A program made the translations under genes and the position numbers. The notes under the pieces are model-generated. The model was given only the letters and a program-made list of their open reading frames with translations, did not search any database and was not told where the DNA came from. A DNA stretch of 6,357 bases from a bacterium (GTDB lineage: Bacteria > Krumholzibacteriota > Krumholzibacteriia > LZORAL124-64-63), in assembly GCA_030591105.1 (NCBI GenBank), contig JAUVBS010000129.1, forward strand, positions 1 through 6,357. Direction: 5' to 3'. Below are positions 1-6,357 of the stretch, in pieces. Positions within the stretch are counted from its first letter, which is position 1, and every line of letters begins with the position of its first letter.

Positions 1-802
1 CGGTCGCCCAGACATCGGTGGTCGCGGCGAGGAATTCGAGCATGCCAGGCAACAACAACTCATCGAGTTCCGAGCGGAAAACAGGAAGCCAGTCGCGGGC
101 TGCCAATGAGCGGCCGAGATATGTACAATCTTCGGCCAGCGGCGCACTCAACGCCACCGGCACGCTCAGACGCCCTGCGGCATATTCGGCCAACAGGCAA
201 GCGACGCACTCGTCGAGATTCGCCGCCCAACAAGTGGTGACCAGCCCCTTGTCCCGGCGTCCGGCCCGCTCGTGTGCCGCAGTTGCAGTGGGCAGCAGGC
301 TGCAGACCTCGGCCCATAAACGCCGCGCTTGGCGGATCTGACGGTCGAGAACAACAACTTCCCCACGCCCGGGAGTCGTCAGGAACATGTTTTCCCAAGG
401 CTCGGCCGTCTCGGCCATATCGATGGTCATCACCAGCCGACCTGGCCGGGCCCGCTCGCACACGCGGTAGCGCTCTTCGGTTGCGAATCGCTGGGCCTCC
501 AGCGCAACCACCACGGTTTCGCCGCGGCGAAGATCCGCGTCGGCCGGCAACGGCGGCGGCAGCGAACGTTCGCCAGAGATCACGATATCCGGAGAGAGGT
601 CGCAACGGAGGCGTCGTAACGCGACGTGTAGACGTGCGGCGGTAGCTGTGTCCGGACAATAGTAGGTGATCTCTTCCGGTGCCACCCCTTGCCCCAGCGC
701 GCGGCCGATACCGTCGACCACGGCCGCGAGTCGCCCACTACCGGTCATCCCACGCAACACCAGCAGATTGCTACCGTCACCGCCGGGTGCGGTGAACTCA
801 CC
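1..802 (-). other. Region within the giant CDS: degenerate UvrD/Rep-like (SF1) helicase fold
   Basis: This covers residues about 1745-2011. A beta strand and P-loop-like turn, NLLVLRGMTGSGRL (1756-1769), match motif I (GxxGxGKT) but with Arg1768 for Lys and Leu1769 for Thr. EEITYYCPDTATAARL (from 1787) resembles motif Ia, which is usually of the form EILVLTFTNKAA. VVVALEAQR (1841-1849) matches motif II (DEAQ), with Leu1845 replacing the metal-binding Asp and Glu1846 kept. LVMTIDMAE (1867-1875) matches motif III (GDxxQ), with Asp1872 kept and Glu for Gln. The order and the roughly 26-residue spacing between motifs II and III suit the SF1A helicase family. VALSAPLAEDCTYLGRSL (from 1960) resembles the opening of the second motor domain. 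The motif readings are direct; the fold assignment is inference from order and spacing. ATP hydrolysis is probably impaired or altered. The remaining helicase motifs would lie outside the window. Confidence 0.6.
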
Positions 803-3800
803 GACACGGACGGCAGCCAGCTCGTGCGGTGCCTGGCGCCCTGGCTGCAACAGACCAAAACGGCGCCGCCTGCGAGGTGCGGCCGGCCCGGCCGTCGTAG
901 CAAGGGGAGAGTCGAGCACACCATCCTGCCACGCGCGGCGCAACGTGTCATACCAGCGATCTCGCCGACCCACCAGTTCCTGCCATAGATCGCTGGCAGC
1001 GGTGTCACTGTGCAGGGCCGCACTGTCCGCGAGCGTGAGCAGATCGATCAGAGGTAATGCGTCATCCCCGCACGGTCCCTCCCAGCGCCACCAGTGGAGC
1101 ATCGCTCCGAGCGCCGGTAACCGGTCGGGAAGGTCCAGCTCGGGCGTTAGCACCAGCCGCACACCATCGGCATCTCGTCCCGACTCGGCCCAGAGTCGCC
1201 GAACCGTCGCTAGGGTGTGGTCCATACGCCGGTGCAACGCGGCGAGCAGCAGCTCCGGCTCACCCAAATAGCCGATCAAGCGGCGGTGCGAAAACAGGCT
1301 GCCCATTTCGGGACGATAGATCAGCTGTTCGCCACTGCCCGGAGCCGCCTCGCCGGGTACCGCGACAGCGCCGGCGGGCAACTGCAGCGACCAGGCGCCA
1401 AGCAGACGATCGAGAGACCAGAGTACGTCGCGATCACAATGGCCGATCATCTCGGTCAGGTCGCAGCGTACGATCTGCCCCGGGGCTGCGTCCGCCAGCG
1501 GCCCGGCGAGCAGCGCCGGTAGTAAGTCCATCAGCTGCCGGCCGTTCGACTCGATCTCGGCATAGGTGAGCCCCGCAGCCAGCACCTCTGCAGCACCGGT
1601 TTGCGGTGGATCAGCGACCGCCGTGACCGGATCGCCAGCCAACAGTGCGAGCCACCTTGCAGTGTTCACGCCTTGCATTAACTCGGTGGCTTCAATCCCG
1701 CACACGAAACTAAGATAGAGTAACGGCACCAGATCCATTTCTGGCTCGTCGGCACCCGGGCGCCGCGGCCAGACCTGCGGGAAATCGCGCAGCAAATGCC
1801 AGAGCCGCCGCCTGCGCACCAGCGTCCGCTCGGGACGACCGCCGTCCAGTTCGACGGGGTGGTAGCACAGCGACAAGGTGCCCTGAGCATCGCCGGGCCA
1901 CGGTGGCAACCCCGCCAACTGCGGCGAAGGTGCGAAGAGCAAGGCGTGGTGCCACTGGGGATCGAAGGAGTGCAAGTTTTCGCGCGAAGCCAGGACCCAA
2001 CGACCTTTCCGACCCACAGACAGCGACCACTGCCGTTGCTGCGGCCGCGCGCTAATCTCACCGGCAAACCGCTGACGATCGATATCGTCGACCAGGTTCT
2101 GCTCGCTCCCCGGTGTTGTCCACAGCCGTAGTGGTAGGGGTTGGCCGCAGTCATCCCGCCGTAGCAAAGCGTCGAAGCGTGCGGTGTCCAACCTCCGCGC
2201 TAGCTGCAACCGTGCCGCCGGGCCCAGCCAATCCACCACCGGCAAACAGCAGTGTGGGCAACTGACCGCAGCGGCATTCCCGTCCGCTGCCGAACCGCAT
2301 CGGGGACAGGTCACCTGCCAGCTGTCTGCACGTCCGATCGGCACCGGTGCCGCCAGCGCCAGGGCCGCACCGGTCGTAACCGCCGCCGCGGTACCGTCGC
2401 CAGGCCCCCCTCCGTTCGCCTCCGGTACCGCGGTGTCGAGCTGTCCGGCCAGATACCGCACCCACGGTTGCGATAGGTCGTCGAGTAGGATCACGCAGCG
2501 CTCGGCACCGGCGGTCGCGATCCAGCGCAGGGCGATGGCCGCCGATGTATGCGGATGGTCCACGGTGGGCAACCAGCTGGCAAGATCACCGACCCAGATC
2601 GCGCGCGGTGGGTACAGCTGCAACGCGGCTTTGACCGACGGCCGCACAAAATCGCCCGGCTGCAACCAGAGGATCGGTCCGGGCGCGGAAAGCACCTCGG
2701 CGTCCGGGTGAGAGGACCACACCGTGTCACCAGGGACTGCAACGCCAGCCAGCAACGTAGCCACGCCAGGAGGCGGATCAGTGGCGATCGCCAGGGTGTA
2801 GTATTCCAATTCACCGCGCTCCCAAGCGACGACGGCCGCGACGGCAAGATCCCACCAGCGCCGGGTGGCGTCACCACGGCAGAGTTCGATCCGCGCAGCG
2901 GCCGCCGGTATCGCAGTAGCCCGTGCCACAGCGTTGGCTACCGATTGCTCCGCAAATTTCCCCAGACCGCGTTCGTCCACCAAGCCACGTGCTTGCAGCC
3001 AGCGCTGAACCGGTTCAAACCAATGCTGCGCCGCGCCGACCGGCGCTCGGTAACCGCGGCGGCTGGCTGCTGCCGCCGGCAACGTGAGATCGTACTGTTC
3101 GGCACGTCCGTCAGTTGCGGCGGCGACCGCACGCCCCGCCGTCCACACCGCATCGGTCTGGTCGCTACCCCGCCGCGGCCTCATGATGCGCCACCAGCGT
3201 GGATCGGCGATATCGACCGTTTCGGCACCGCAGGCCAACAACGCATTAATTTCCAGGGAACAAACCGCGCGCACCTGTTCGGCCCGCTTCCGTCGCGTGC
3301 GGTCAGCCCGCTGCCAGTCTCTCGACCACGGTTTCATCGCGCCGGCGAATGCCACGAGCTCCGGTACCAGCAAGTATTCGCCGGCCGGCTTCTCGGGCAC
3401 CGCTCGCGGTCGGCCAGGCAGGGTCCCGAAGGCACCGGCGAGCGCATCGTCCCAGAAATCCCGCCAGACGCCTTCCGCTGGCAAGCGCACCAGGCAAGAT
3501 CGACCGGCCGCACCGACGACTGCCAAGCGAGCTAGCTGCCCCGCTCCACAGGCGGTCGGCAGTAGCCGAGCGTCGGGAGCGACTCCGGCCGCAGCCAGAA
3601 ACAGACGCGGTGCGGCGACGTCGTCCAGTACCAGGCGGTAGGGGGCGCCGTACGGAACGAGCCATCGCGTCAGCTGCTCCTCCAGCTCGGTCCGGGCAAA
3701 TACCGCCGCAGTGAGCACCGATAGATGACGCCGTCCCCGCGTCGCTAGCACAGTGTGCAACCGCTGCAATTGCTTTTCGCCCCGCGACAGCAGCTGCCAG

Positions 3801-6034
3801 TGTAGCGCCGCACTGTCCAGAAAAAGCCAGGCCGCATCGCTACCATCGTACACACCCCAGGTGTCATCGAGGCGGCCGACCACCGGTACTAGGCTGTCGA
3901 TTTGACCGACGACCAGACCGGAACGGCGCACACGCTGGCTGTACTGCTCCGCCCACGACACCTCGCCGGTATCATCGGTCTGTAGCGGTAGCACCTTCGG
4001 TAGATCCGAGACTAGTTCGCTGTAACGTGTGTAGAGGCCCACCGCGTGGCCCGGACGCGGCCGAACGGCCAGAAAATCCAATAGGTCGCCGTTGTGGCTC
4101 TCGACCAAACGAACCCAGTGGAAGAGTGCCAGTAGCGGGTCGTCCGCGTCGTCGGCTATCTCACGTGTGAGCAGCTCCTCGAGCAACCCGAGTGCCGTAG
4201 AGAGGTCGTGCACCTGGCCGGCCGGCGGCACCAACGTCACCGGTCCATACGCACTGCTGGTCAACGGCGCCACCGCGTCGAGTCGTTCGAGTCGATCGAC
4301 GACGACCCGTACCCGACGTTGGCCGCCGGCCCACGCAACCGCGGCAGCGGCCGGATTGCCGGTGGTCACCACCGCGACCGGGCTGCCCACCAGATCGGGA
4401 CGATCCAGCCGCGGCCAGTCGGCCGCCTCACCACCGACGTCCGTAAGCGGGTCCGGACGTGTCCAAAGCAACGGCAGCGTCCAGGGTTGAAACGACGCGT
4501 CCACCGCACGACGGGTATCGTCACCCAATACCAGGCAGGAATACACGAATTCGGCCGCGGCATCACCCCGACGGGCCAGTTCGCCGCAGCCAGCCCTGAG
4601 TGCGGGATCGGCTCGGTGGATCCGTGACAGACAGGCGAGCCAGAGCAGACCGGCACCCACCGCTTCGGATACGCCATCGTTGCGCTCGGCGTCGAGACGA
4701 TCGGCGCGACGCGGCGGCTCGAGCAACGGATGGCCGTGCAGTCGGTTCCAATCGGCTCGCCACGCACCGGCCTCGCCGAGGGCGAAGCGTCGTCGTACTT
4801 CCACACTCGGACCTTCGGGCGGCAAGTTCGGTTCGAGCAGGGCGACGACGAACGGTTCGACCGGCCAGCCGGTGGCCCACGCTTGGTCATCCGGCAGTGC
4901 GGCTGCCATCGCGGGGTCCGCCCACACGACGCGTCCTGCGCACGGCGCCAGAAAAGTCGCCAAGGCATCGGTCGGCGCGCCAGCAGCCCAGAGCGCCACG
5001 TCGCGAGGCTGGTCTCCCCACCAGGTAATGAAGACGAGATGGCCGGGCGTGCCGGCAGCCGACGCCCACGCCAGCGACGGCTGAGCAGCGGGTCGCCGCA
5101 ACTCGATCAGCGCGAGCACGGCTGCAAGCCGGGTGGCCAGTGCGCTACCGGGCGCCAGCGCCGCCGACCGCAGCGACTGCTGCGCTTCGCCGTAAAGCGG
5201 TACCGGATGGTGTTGCCCCGTCGCATTGACCAGCAGCTCCAGCGTCCGCACACGTGCTTCGTCGCTGCGATCTCCCGGTTCGGGATTGAGCGCCATATAC
5301 GCCCGATACAGTTCCACAGCCCGCGGCGCATCGTCGAGCAAGTGGTCGGTAATGACCACTTCGAACCAGGCGCGCTCTTCTTGCAGACGGCTGACCGAAC
5401 CGAAGTAACTTTCGTGGAGCAACCGGACCAGCGCTGCGGCCCACTGCCGACGTTCGTCGGCCGGATCGCCATCGGTCTCAACCCATGGATCGGCCGCCAT
5501 CTCCGTCAACAGAGAGTAACCCCGGCGTGCCAACCAGAGTCGATCTTCCTCGGTCAACGGTAAATCGTGACGCAAGAGACTCACGTCGCAGAGACGCCCG
5601 GTCCGCCGGGAGGTACGCAACACCCCCTTCAACAATACGACCGCTGACGACGGCTCCTCTCCGAACAGAGTACTACGGGTGACCAAGAAAAGTGCTGATT
5701 CAAGCACCGGTTGGTTGGCTTCAGCCGCATCCTCGGGACGCAAGTCCGCCAGCCGCACGGCCTCGCGGACCGTCGCGTCGGCCCGCTCCCGAAACCGGGT
5801 TTGCAGACCGGCGACTGCGGCGGGCCAGCGCCCCGCCGGCGGCGTCCGATCACCACGGTCGGTAATCCCGTGTAGCAACCGACGCATACCGTCTGCCAAC
5901 CGCTCGGTCCAGAAGACCCGACCACCGGATTCATCGCGGGTAAGGCGCGCCTCGACCAGCAACTGCTCTGCCGTTACAAAGTCGTCCCCGGCGAGGGCTT
6001 GATCGGCTCTTTCGAGGATGCGCCAGTAGTTCAT
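1..6034 (-). CDS. Giant multidomain protein with zinc ribbon and degenerate SF1 helicase-like C-terminal region (3' end outside window)
   Basis: One frame stays open for 2011 codons from ATG 6034-6032 to the window edge, so the C-terminus is missing. The start is well fixed: the same frame has a TGA about 30 bases upstream and no ATG, GTG or TTG between. No clear Shine-Dalgarno sequence is seen. The N-terminus (MNYWRILERADQALAGDD) and residues about 1-310 are helical and TPR-like, for example LYRAYMALNP at 242-251. Residues about 330-1060 are alpha/beta segments that I cannot assign. A weak NTPase-like patch covers 1086-1186. A Gly/Ala-rich linker (about 1204-1237) leads to a CxxC-x12-CxxC zinc ribbon at 1243-1262. 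An Arg run at 1721-1725 precedes a UvrD/Rep-like segment from about 1745. No signal peptide or membrane segment is seen, so a cytoplasmic location is likely. The function is unknown. A scaffold or nucleic-acid-associated role, perhaps in defence, is inference only. Coding status is very secure; the family is not recognised. Confidence 0.95.
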   Translation of the reverse strand, partial: MNYWRILERADQALAGDDFVTAEQLLVEARLTRDESGGRVFWTERLADGMRRLLHGITDRGDRTPPAGRWPAAVAGLQTRFRERADATVREAVRLADLRPEDAAEANQPVLESALFLVTRSTLFGEEPSSAVVLLKGVLRTSRRTGRLCDVSLLRHDLPLTEEDRLWLARRGYSLLTEMAADPWVETDGDPADERRQWAAALVRLLHESYFGSVSRLQEERAWFEVVITDHLLDDAPRAVELYRAYMALNPEPGDRSDEARVRTLELLVNATGQHHPVPLYGEAQQSLRSAALAPGSALATRLAAVLALIELRRPAAQPSLAWASAAGTPGHLVFITWWGDQPRDVALWAAGAPTDALATFLAPCAGRVVWADPAMAAALPDDQAWATGWPVEPFVVALLEPNLPPEGPSVEVRRRFALGEAGAWRADWNRLHGHPLLEPPRRADRLDAERNDGVSEAVGAGLLWLACLSRIHRADPALRAGCGELARRGDAAAEFVYSCLVLGDDTRRAVDASFQPWTLPLLWTRPDPLTDVGGEAADWPRLDRPDLVGSPVAVVTTGNPAAAAVAWAGGQRRVRVVVDRLERLDAVAPLTSSAYGPVTLVPPAGQVHDLSTALGLLEELLTREIADDADDPLLALFHWVRLVESHNGDLLDFLAVRPRPGHAVGLYTRYSELVSDLPKVLPLQTDDTGEVSWAEQYSQRVRRSGLVVGQIDSLVPVVGRLDDTWGVYDGSDAAWLFLDSAALHWQLLSRGEKQLQRLHTVLATRGRRHLSVLTAAVFARTELEEQLTRWLVPYGAPYRLVLDDVAAPRLFLAAAGVAPDARLLPTACGAGQLARLAVVGAAGRSCLVRLPAEGVWRDFWDDALAGAFGTLPGRPRAVPEKPAGEYLLVPELVAFAGAMKPWSRDWQRADRTRRKRAEQVRAVCSLEINALLACGAETVDIADPRWWRIMRPRRGSDQTDAVWTAGRAVAAATDGRAEQYDLTLPAAAASRRGYRAPVGAAQHWFEPVQRWLQARGLVDERGLGKFAEQSVANAVARATAIPAAAARIELCRGDATRRWWDLAVAAVVAWERGELEYYTLAIATDPPPGVATLLAGVAVPGDTVWSSHPDAEVLSAPGPILWLQPGDFVRPSVKAALQLYPPRAIWVGDLASWLPTVDHPHTSAAIALRWIATAGAERCVILLDDLSQPWVRYLAGQLDTAVPEANGGGPGDGTAAAVTTGAALALAAPVPIGRADSWQVTCPRCGSAADGNAAAVSCPHCCLPVVDWLGPAARLQLARRLDTARFDALLRRDDCGQPLPLRLWTTPGSEQNLVDDIDRQRFAGEISARPQQRQWSLSVGRKGRWVLASRENLHSFDPQWHHALLFAPSPQLAGLPPWPGDAQGTLSLCYHPVELDGGRPERTLVRRRRLWHLLRDFPQVWPRRPGADEPEMDLVPLLYLSFVCGIEATELMQGVNTARWLALLAGDPVTAVADPPQTGAAEVLAAGLTYAEIESNGRQLMDLLPALLAGPLADAAPGQIVRCDLTEMIGHCDRDVLWSLDRLLGAWSLQLPAGAVAVPGEAAPGSGEQLIYRPEMGSLFSHRRLIGYLGEPELLLAALHRRMDHTLATVRRLWAESGRDADGVRLVLTPELDLPDRLPALGAMLHWWRWEGPCGDDALPLIDLLTLADSAALHSDTAASDLWQELVGRRDRWYDTLRRAWQDGVLDSPLATTAGPAAPRRRRRFGLLQPGRQAPHELAAVRVGEFTAPGGDGSNLLVLRGMTGSGRLAAVVDGIGRALGQGVAPEEITYYCPDTATAARLHVALRRLRCDLSPDIVISGERSLPPPLPADADLRRGETVVVALEAQRFATEERYRVCERARPGRLVMTIDMAETAEPWENMFLTTPGRGEVVVLDRQIRQARRLWAEVCSLLPTATAAHERAGRRDKGLVTTCWAANLDECVACLLAEYAAGRLSVPVALSAPLAEDCTYLGRSLAARDWLPVFRSELDELLLPGMLEFLAATTDVWAT
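731..751 (-). other. Degenerate Walker A / motif I within the giant CDS
   Basis: Residues 1762-1768 read GMTGSGR, which fits the Gx4GK[ST] layout except that the invariant Lys is Arg and the next residue is Leu rather than Ser/Thr. The preceding strand, NLLVLR, is typical of the beta-1 strand of P-loop NTPases. In active enzymes the Lys contacts the ATP phosphates and the Ser/Thr helps bind magnesium, so normal hydrolysis is unlikely. Confidence 0.6.
2249..2308 (-). other. Zinc ribbon within the giant CDS
   Basis: Residues 1243-1262 contain Cys1243-Pro-Arg-Cys1246-Gly and, after 12 residues, Cys1259-Pro-His-Cys1262, followed by one more Cys. Two CPxC knuckles, the first followed by Gly, are the signature of a rubredoxin-like or zinc-ribbon fold that binds one zinc ion. 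It follows a low-complexity Gly/Ala/Thr-rich stretch (about 1204-1237) that probably acts as a flexible linker. Such ribbons often mediate nucleic-acid or protein contacts, but its partner here cannot be read from the sequence. Confidence 0.8.
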
Positions 6035-6048
6035 GGCCGCGCGGCCAT
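6033..6048. promoter_or_regulatory. 16-bp perfect palindrome overlapping the start codon of the giant gene
   Basis: The sequence ATGGCCGCGCGGCCAT reads the same on both strands. On the coding (minus) strand its last two bases are the AT of the start codon at 6034-6032. In RNA it could form a 6-bp hairpin with a GCGC loop that partly buries the start codon; in DNA it could be an operator. The upstream ATG at 6048-6046 opens a five-codon frame whose TGA overlaps the real start as ATGA, an arrangement that can support translational coupling. GC-rich palindromes of this size can arise by chance, so regulation is inference. Confidence 0.3.
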
Positions 6049-6238
6049 TGCCGAGGCCGCCGGTTCACCCCTGTCGAAGTCCAGGCGTTCATAGGAAGGT
6101 TGGGCACTCCGTTCACCCACCCGAGGATACGCGAAAAACCCACCTGCGGACCAGTGTAAATTCCGCAAAACCCAGATTACGCCGACAAAAAGGCACGTCT
6201 CAGAGTTCGGCCCCAAGAATGAGTCTGGGGCGGATCGT
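6049..6238. other. Upstream region of the giant gene, no gene supported
   Basis: About 190 bp lie between the start-codon palindrome and the fold-back element, and the promoter of the giant gene would be expected here. The stretch around 6120-6190 is less GC-rich than the gene. On the minus strand there are weak -10-like hexamers (TATCCT near 6127, TACACT near 6157), but neither has a convincing -35 partner at the usual distance. A 6-bp inverted repeat (6210-6215 with 6226-6231, 10-base loop) is too weak to call a terminator. No tRNA, riboswitch or small gene is recognised. Confidence 0.4.
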
Positions 6239-6258
6239 CTAACACCTTGGTAATGGGG
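6239..6258 (+). repeat. Left terminal inverted repeat of the fold-back element
   Basis: CTAACACCTTGGTAATGGGG is an exact reverse complement of the last 20 bases of the window. The pairing resumes with CGT after a single-G difference, since this arm has four G residues where the other has five. Confidence 0.9.
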
Positions 6259-6310
6259 CGTCACGAAGGCTCCGTAGCCAGGATGGCGAAGGGGCCGTAG
6301 TGCGGAGCGA

Positions 6311-6331
6311 GCCGCCACAGGAGGTGGCGGC
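6311..6331. repeat. Internal hairpin of the fold-back element
   Basis: GCCGCCAC and GTGGCGGC form a perfect 8-bp stem around a five-base AGGAG loop, just inside the right terminal repeat. With no T-run after it on either strand it is not a standard terminator; it adds to the fold-back structure of the element. Confidence 0.7.
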
Positions 6332-6337
6332 GAACGC

Positions 6338-6357
6338 CCCCATTACCAAGGTGTTAG
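6338..6357 (-). repeat. Right terminal inverted repeat of the fold-back element
   Basis: CCCCATTACCAAGGTGTTAG is the inverted partner of the left arm, with no mismatch over 20 bases. The window ends at the last base of this arm, so it cannot be seen whether the repeat extends further. Confidence 0.9.

Larger units (their letters stand above)
6239..6357. mobile_element. MITE-like fold-back element with probable TA duplication (IS630/Tc1-mariner style)
   Basis: The outer 20 bases at 6239-6258 are an exact inverted copy of 6338-6357, and the match continues past one extra G into CGT. The ends read C-TA-ACACC and GGTGT-TA-G, which suggests a 113-bp element (6242-6354) flanked by a duplicated TA within a CTAG target. 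TA duplication and CTAG preference are known for IS630-family elements. The interior folds back further: an 8-bp stem at 6311-6331 and GCTCCG/CGGAGC at 6269-6274 and 6303-6308. It is far too short for a transposase and would depend on one elsewhere. It lies about 205 bp upstream of the giant gene start. An alternative reading is a structured RNA or a bidirectional terminator. Family assignment is inference because no second copy is visible. Confidence 0.6.

Noticed and set aside
60..659. 199-codon open frame on the minus strand
   Set aside because: It is in a different frame from the giant gene, which shows helicase-like motifs across the same bases; the translation is Arg/Gly-rich with no domain.
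2549..3535. 328-codon open frame on the plus strand
   Set aside because: It lies wholly opposite the giant gene. Its translation is Arg/Pro/His-rich without recognisable domains, as expected for the antisense of a GC-rich coding frame.
3770..3850. FLDSAAL (around residue 740) as the start of a PIN nuclease domain
   Set aside because: Only one acidic residue in a hydrophobic strand fits. I could not place the other conserved acidic residues at the expected positions, so no nuclease is claimed.
4366..4968. 200-codon open frame on the minus strand
   Set aside because: It is out of frame within the giant gene and rich in Arg, Cys and Ser with no recognisable motif.
4730..5563. 277-codon open frame on the plus strand
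   Set aside because: It is entirely antisense to the giant gene with biased, domain-free composition.
5931..6143. 70-codon minus-strand frame across the gene start
   Set aside because: It overlaps the beginning of the giant gene in another frame, has a low-complexity Arg-rich end and no support.
6210..6231. Hairpin GCCCCA/TGGGGC as a terminator
   Set aside because: The stem has only six base pairs with a ten-base loop and is not followed by a T-run on either strand.
6031..6318. 95-codon minus-strand frame starting with GTG and overlapping the giant gene start as ATGA
   Set aside because: The first third of the frame is made of the fold-back element, and the frame is closed by a TAA in the element's terminal repeat. 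No ribosome binding site or domain was seen. The ATGA overlap is intriguing but can be chance; it could also be the remnant of an upstream gene cut by the insertion.
1..6357. CRISPR array, tRNA or rRNA
   Set aside because: No regularly spaced direct repeats, cloverleaf or conserved rRNA segments were seen.

Overview
The window is a GC-rich bacterial segment dominated by one very large gene on the minus strand. It starts with an ATG at 6034 and stays open for 2011 complete codons until it leaves the window at base 1, so its C-terminus and stop codon are not visible. Codon use is typical of a high-GC bacterium. I cannot name the phylum with confidence: no housekeeping gene or rRNA is present, and the large protein is not one I recognise as a named family.

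Reading the protein from its N-terminus (high coordinates) to its C-terminus (low coordinates), I see four parts. The first roughly 310 residues are helical and TPR-like. A long set of alpha/beta segments of unknown function follows, including a weak NTPase-like patch near residues 1086-1186. A Gly/Ala-rich linker then leads into a four-cysteine zinc ribbon at residues 1243-1263. After another unassigned stretch and an Arg-rich linker, residues from about 1745 to the window edge read like the first motor domain and the start of the second motor domain of a UvrD/Rep-type superfamily 1 helicase. The key residues of motifs I, II and III are altered: Lys to Arg, Asp to Leu and Gln to Glu. This looks like a helicase-derived ATPase fold that has probably lost or changed catalysis, fused to a giant scaffold.

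The right end (6035-6357) holds no convincing gene. Next to the start codon is a perfect 16-bp palindrome that contains part of the start codon. After about 190 bp of unassigned DNA comes a 113-bp fold-back element with 20-bp terminal inverted repeats in the form C-TA-ACACC...GGTGT-TA-G. This fits a MITE inserted at a CTAG target in the style of IS630/Tc1-mariner elements, and its outer end coincides with the end of the window.

All other long open frames, on both strands, lie inside the large gene in other frames and are best read as by-products of its high-GC codon use.
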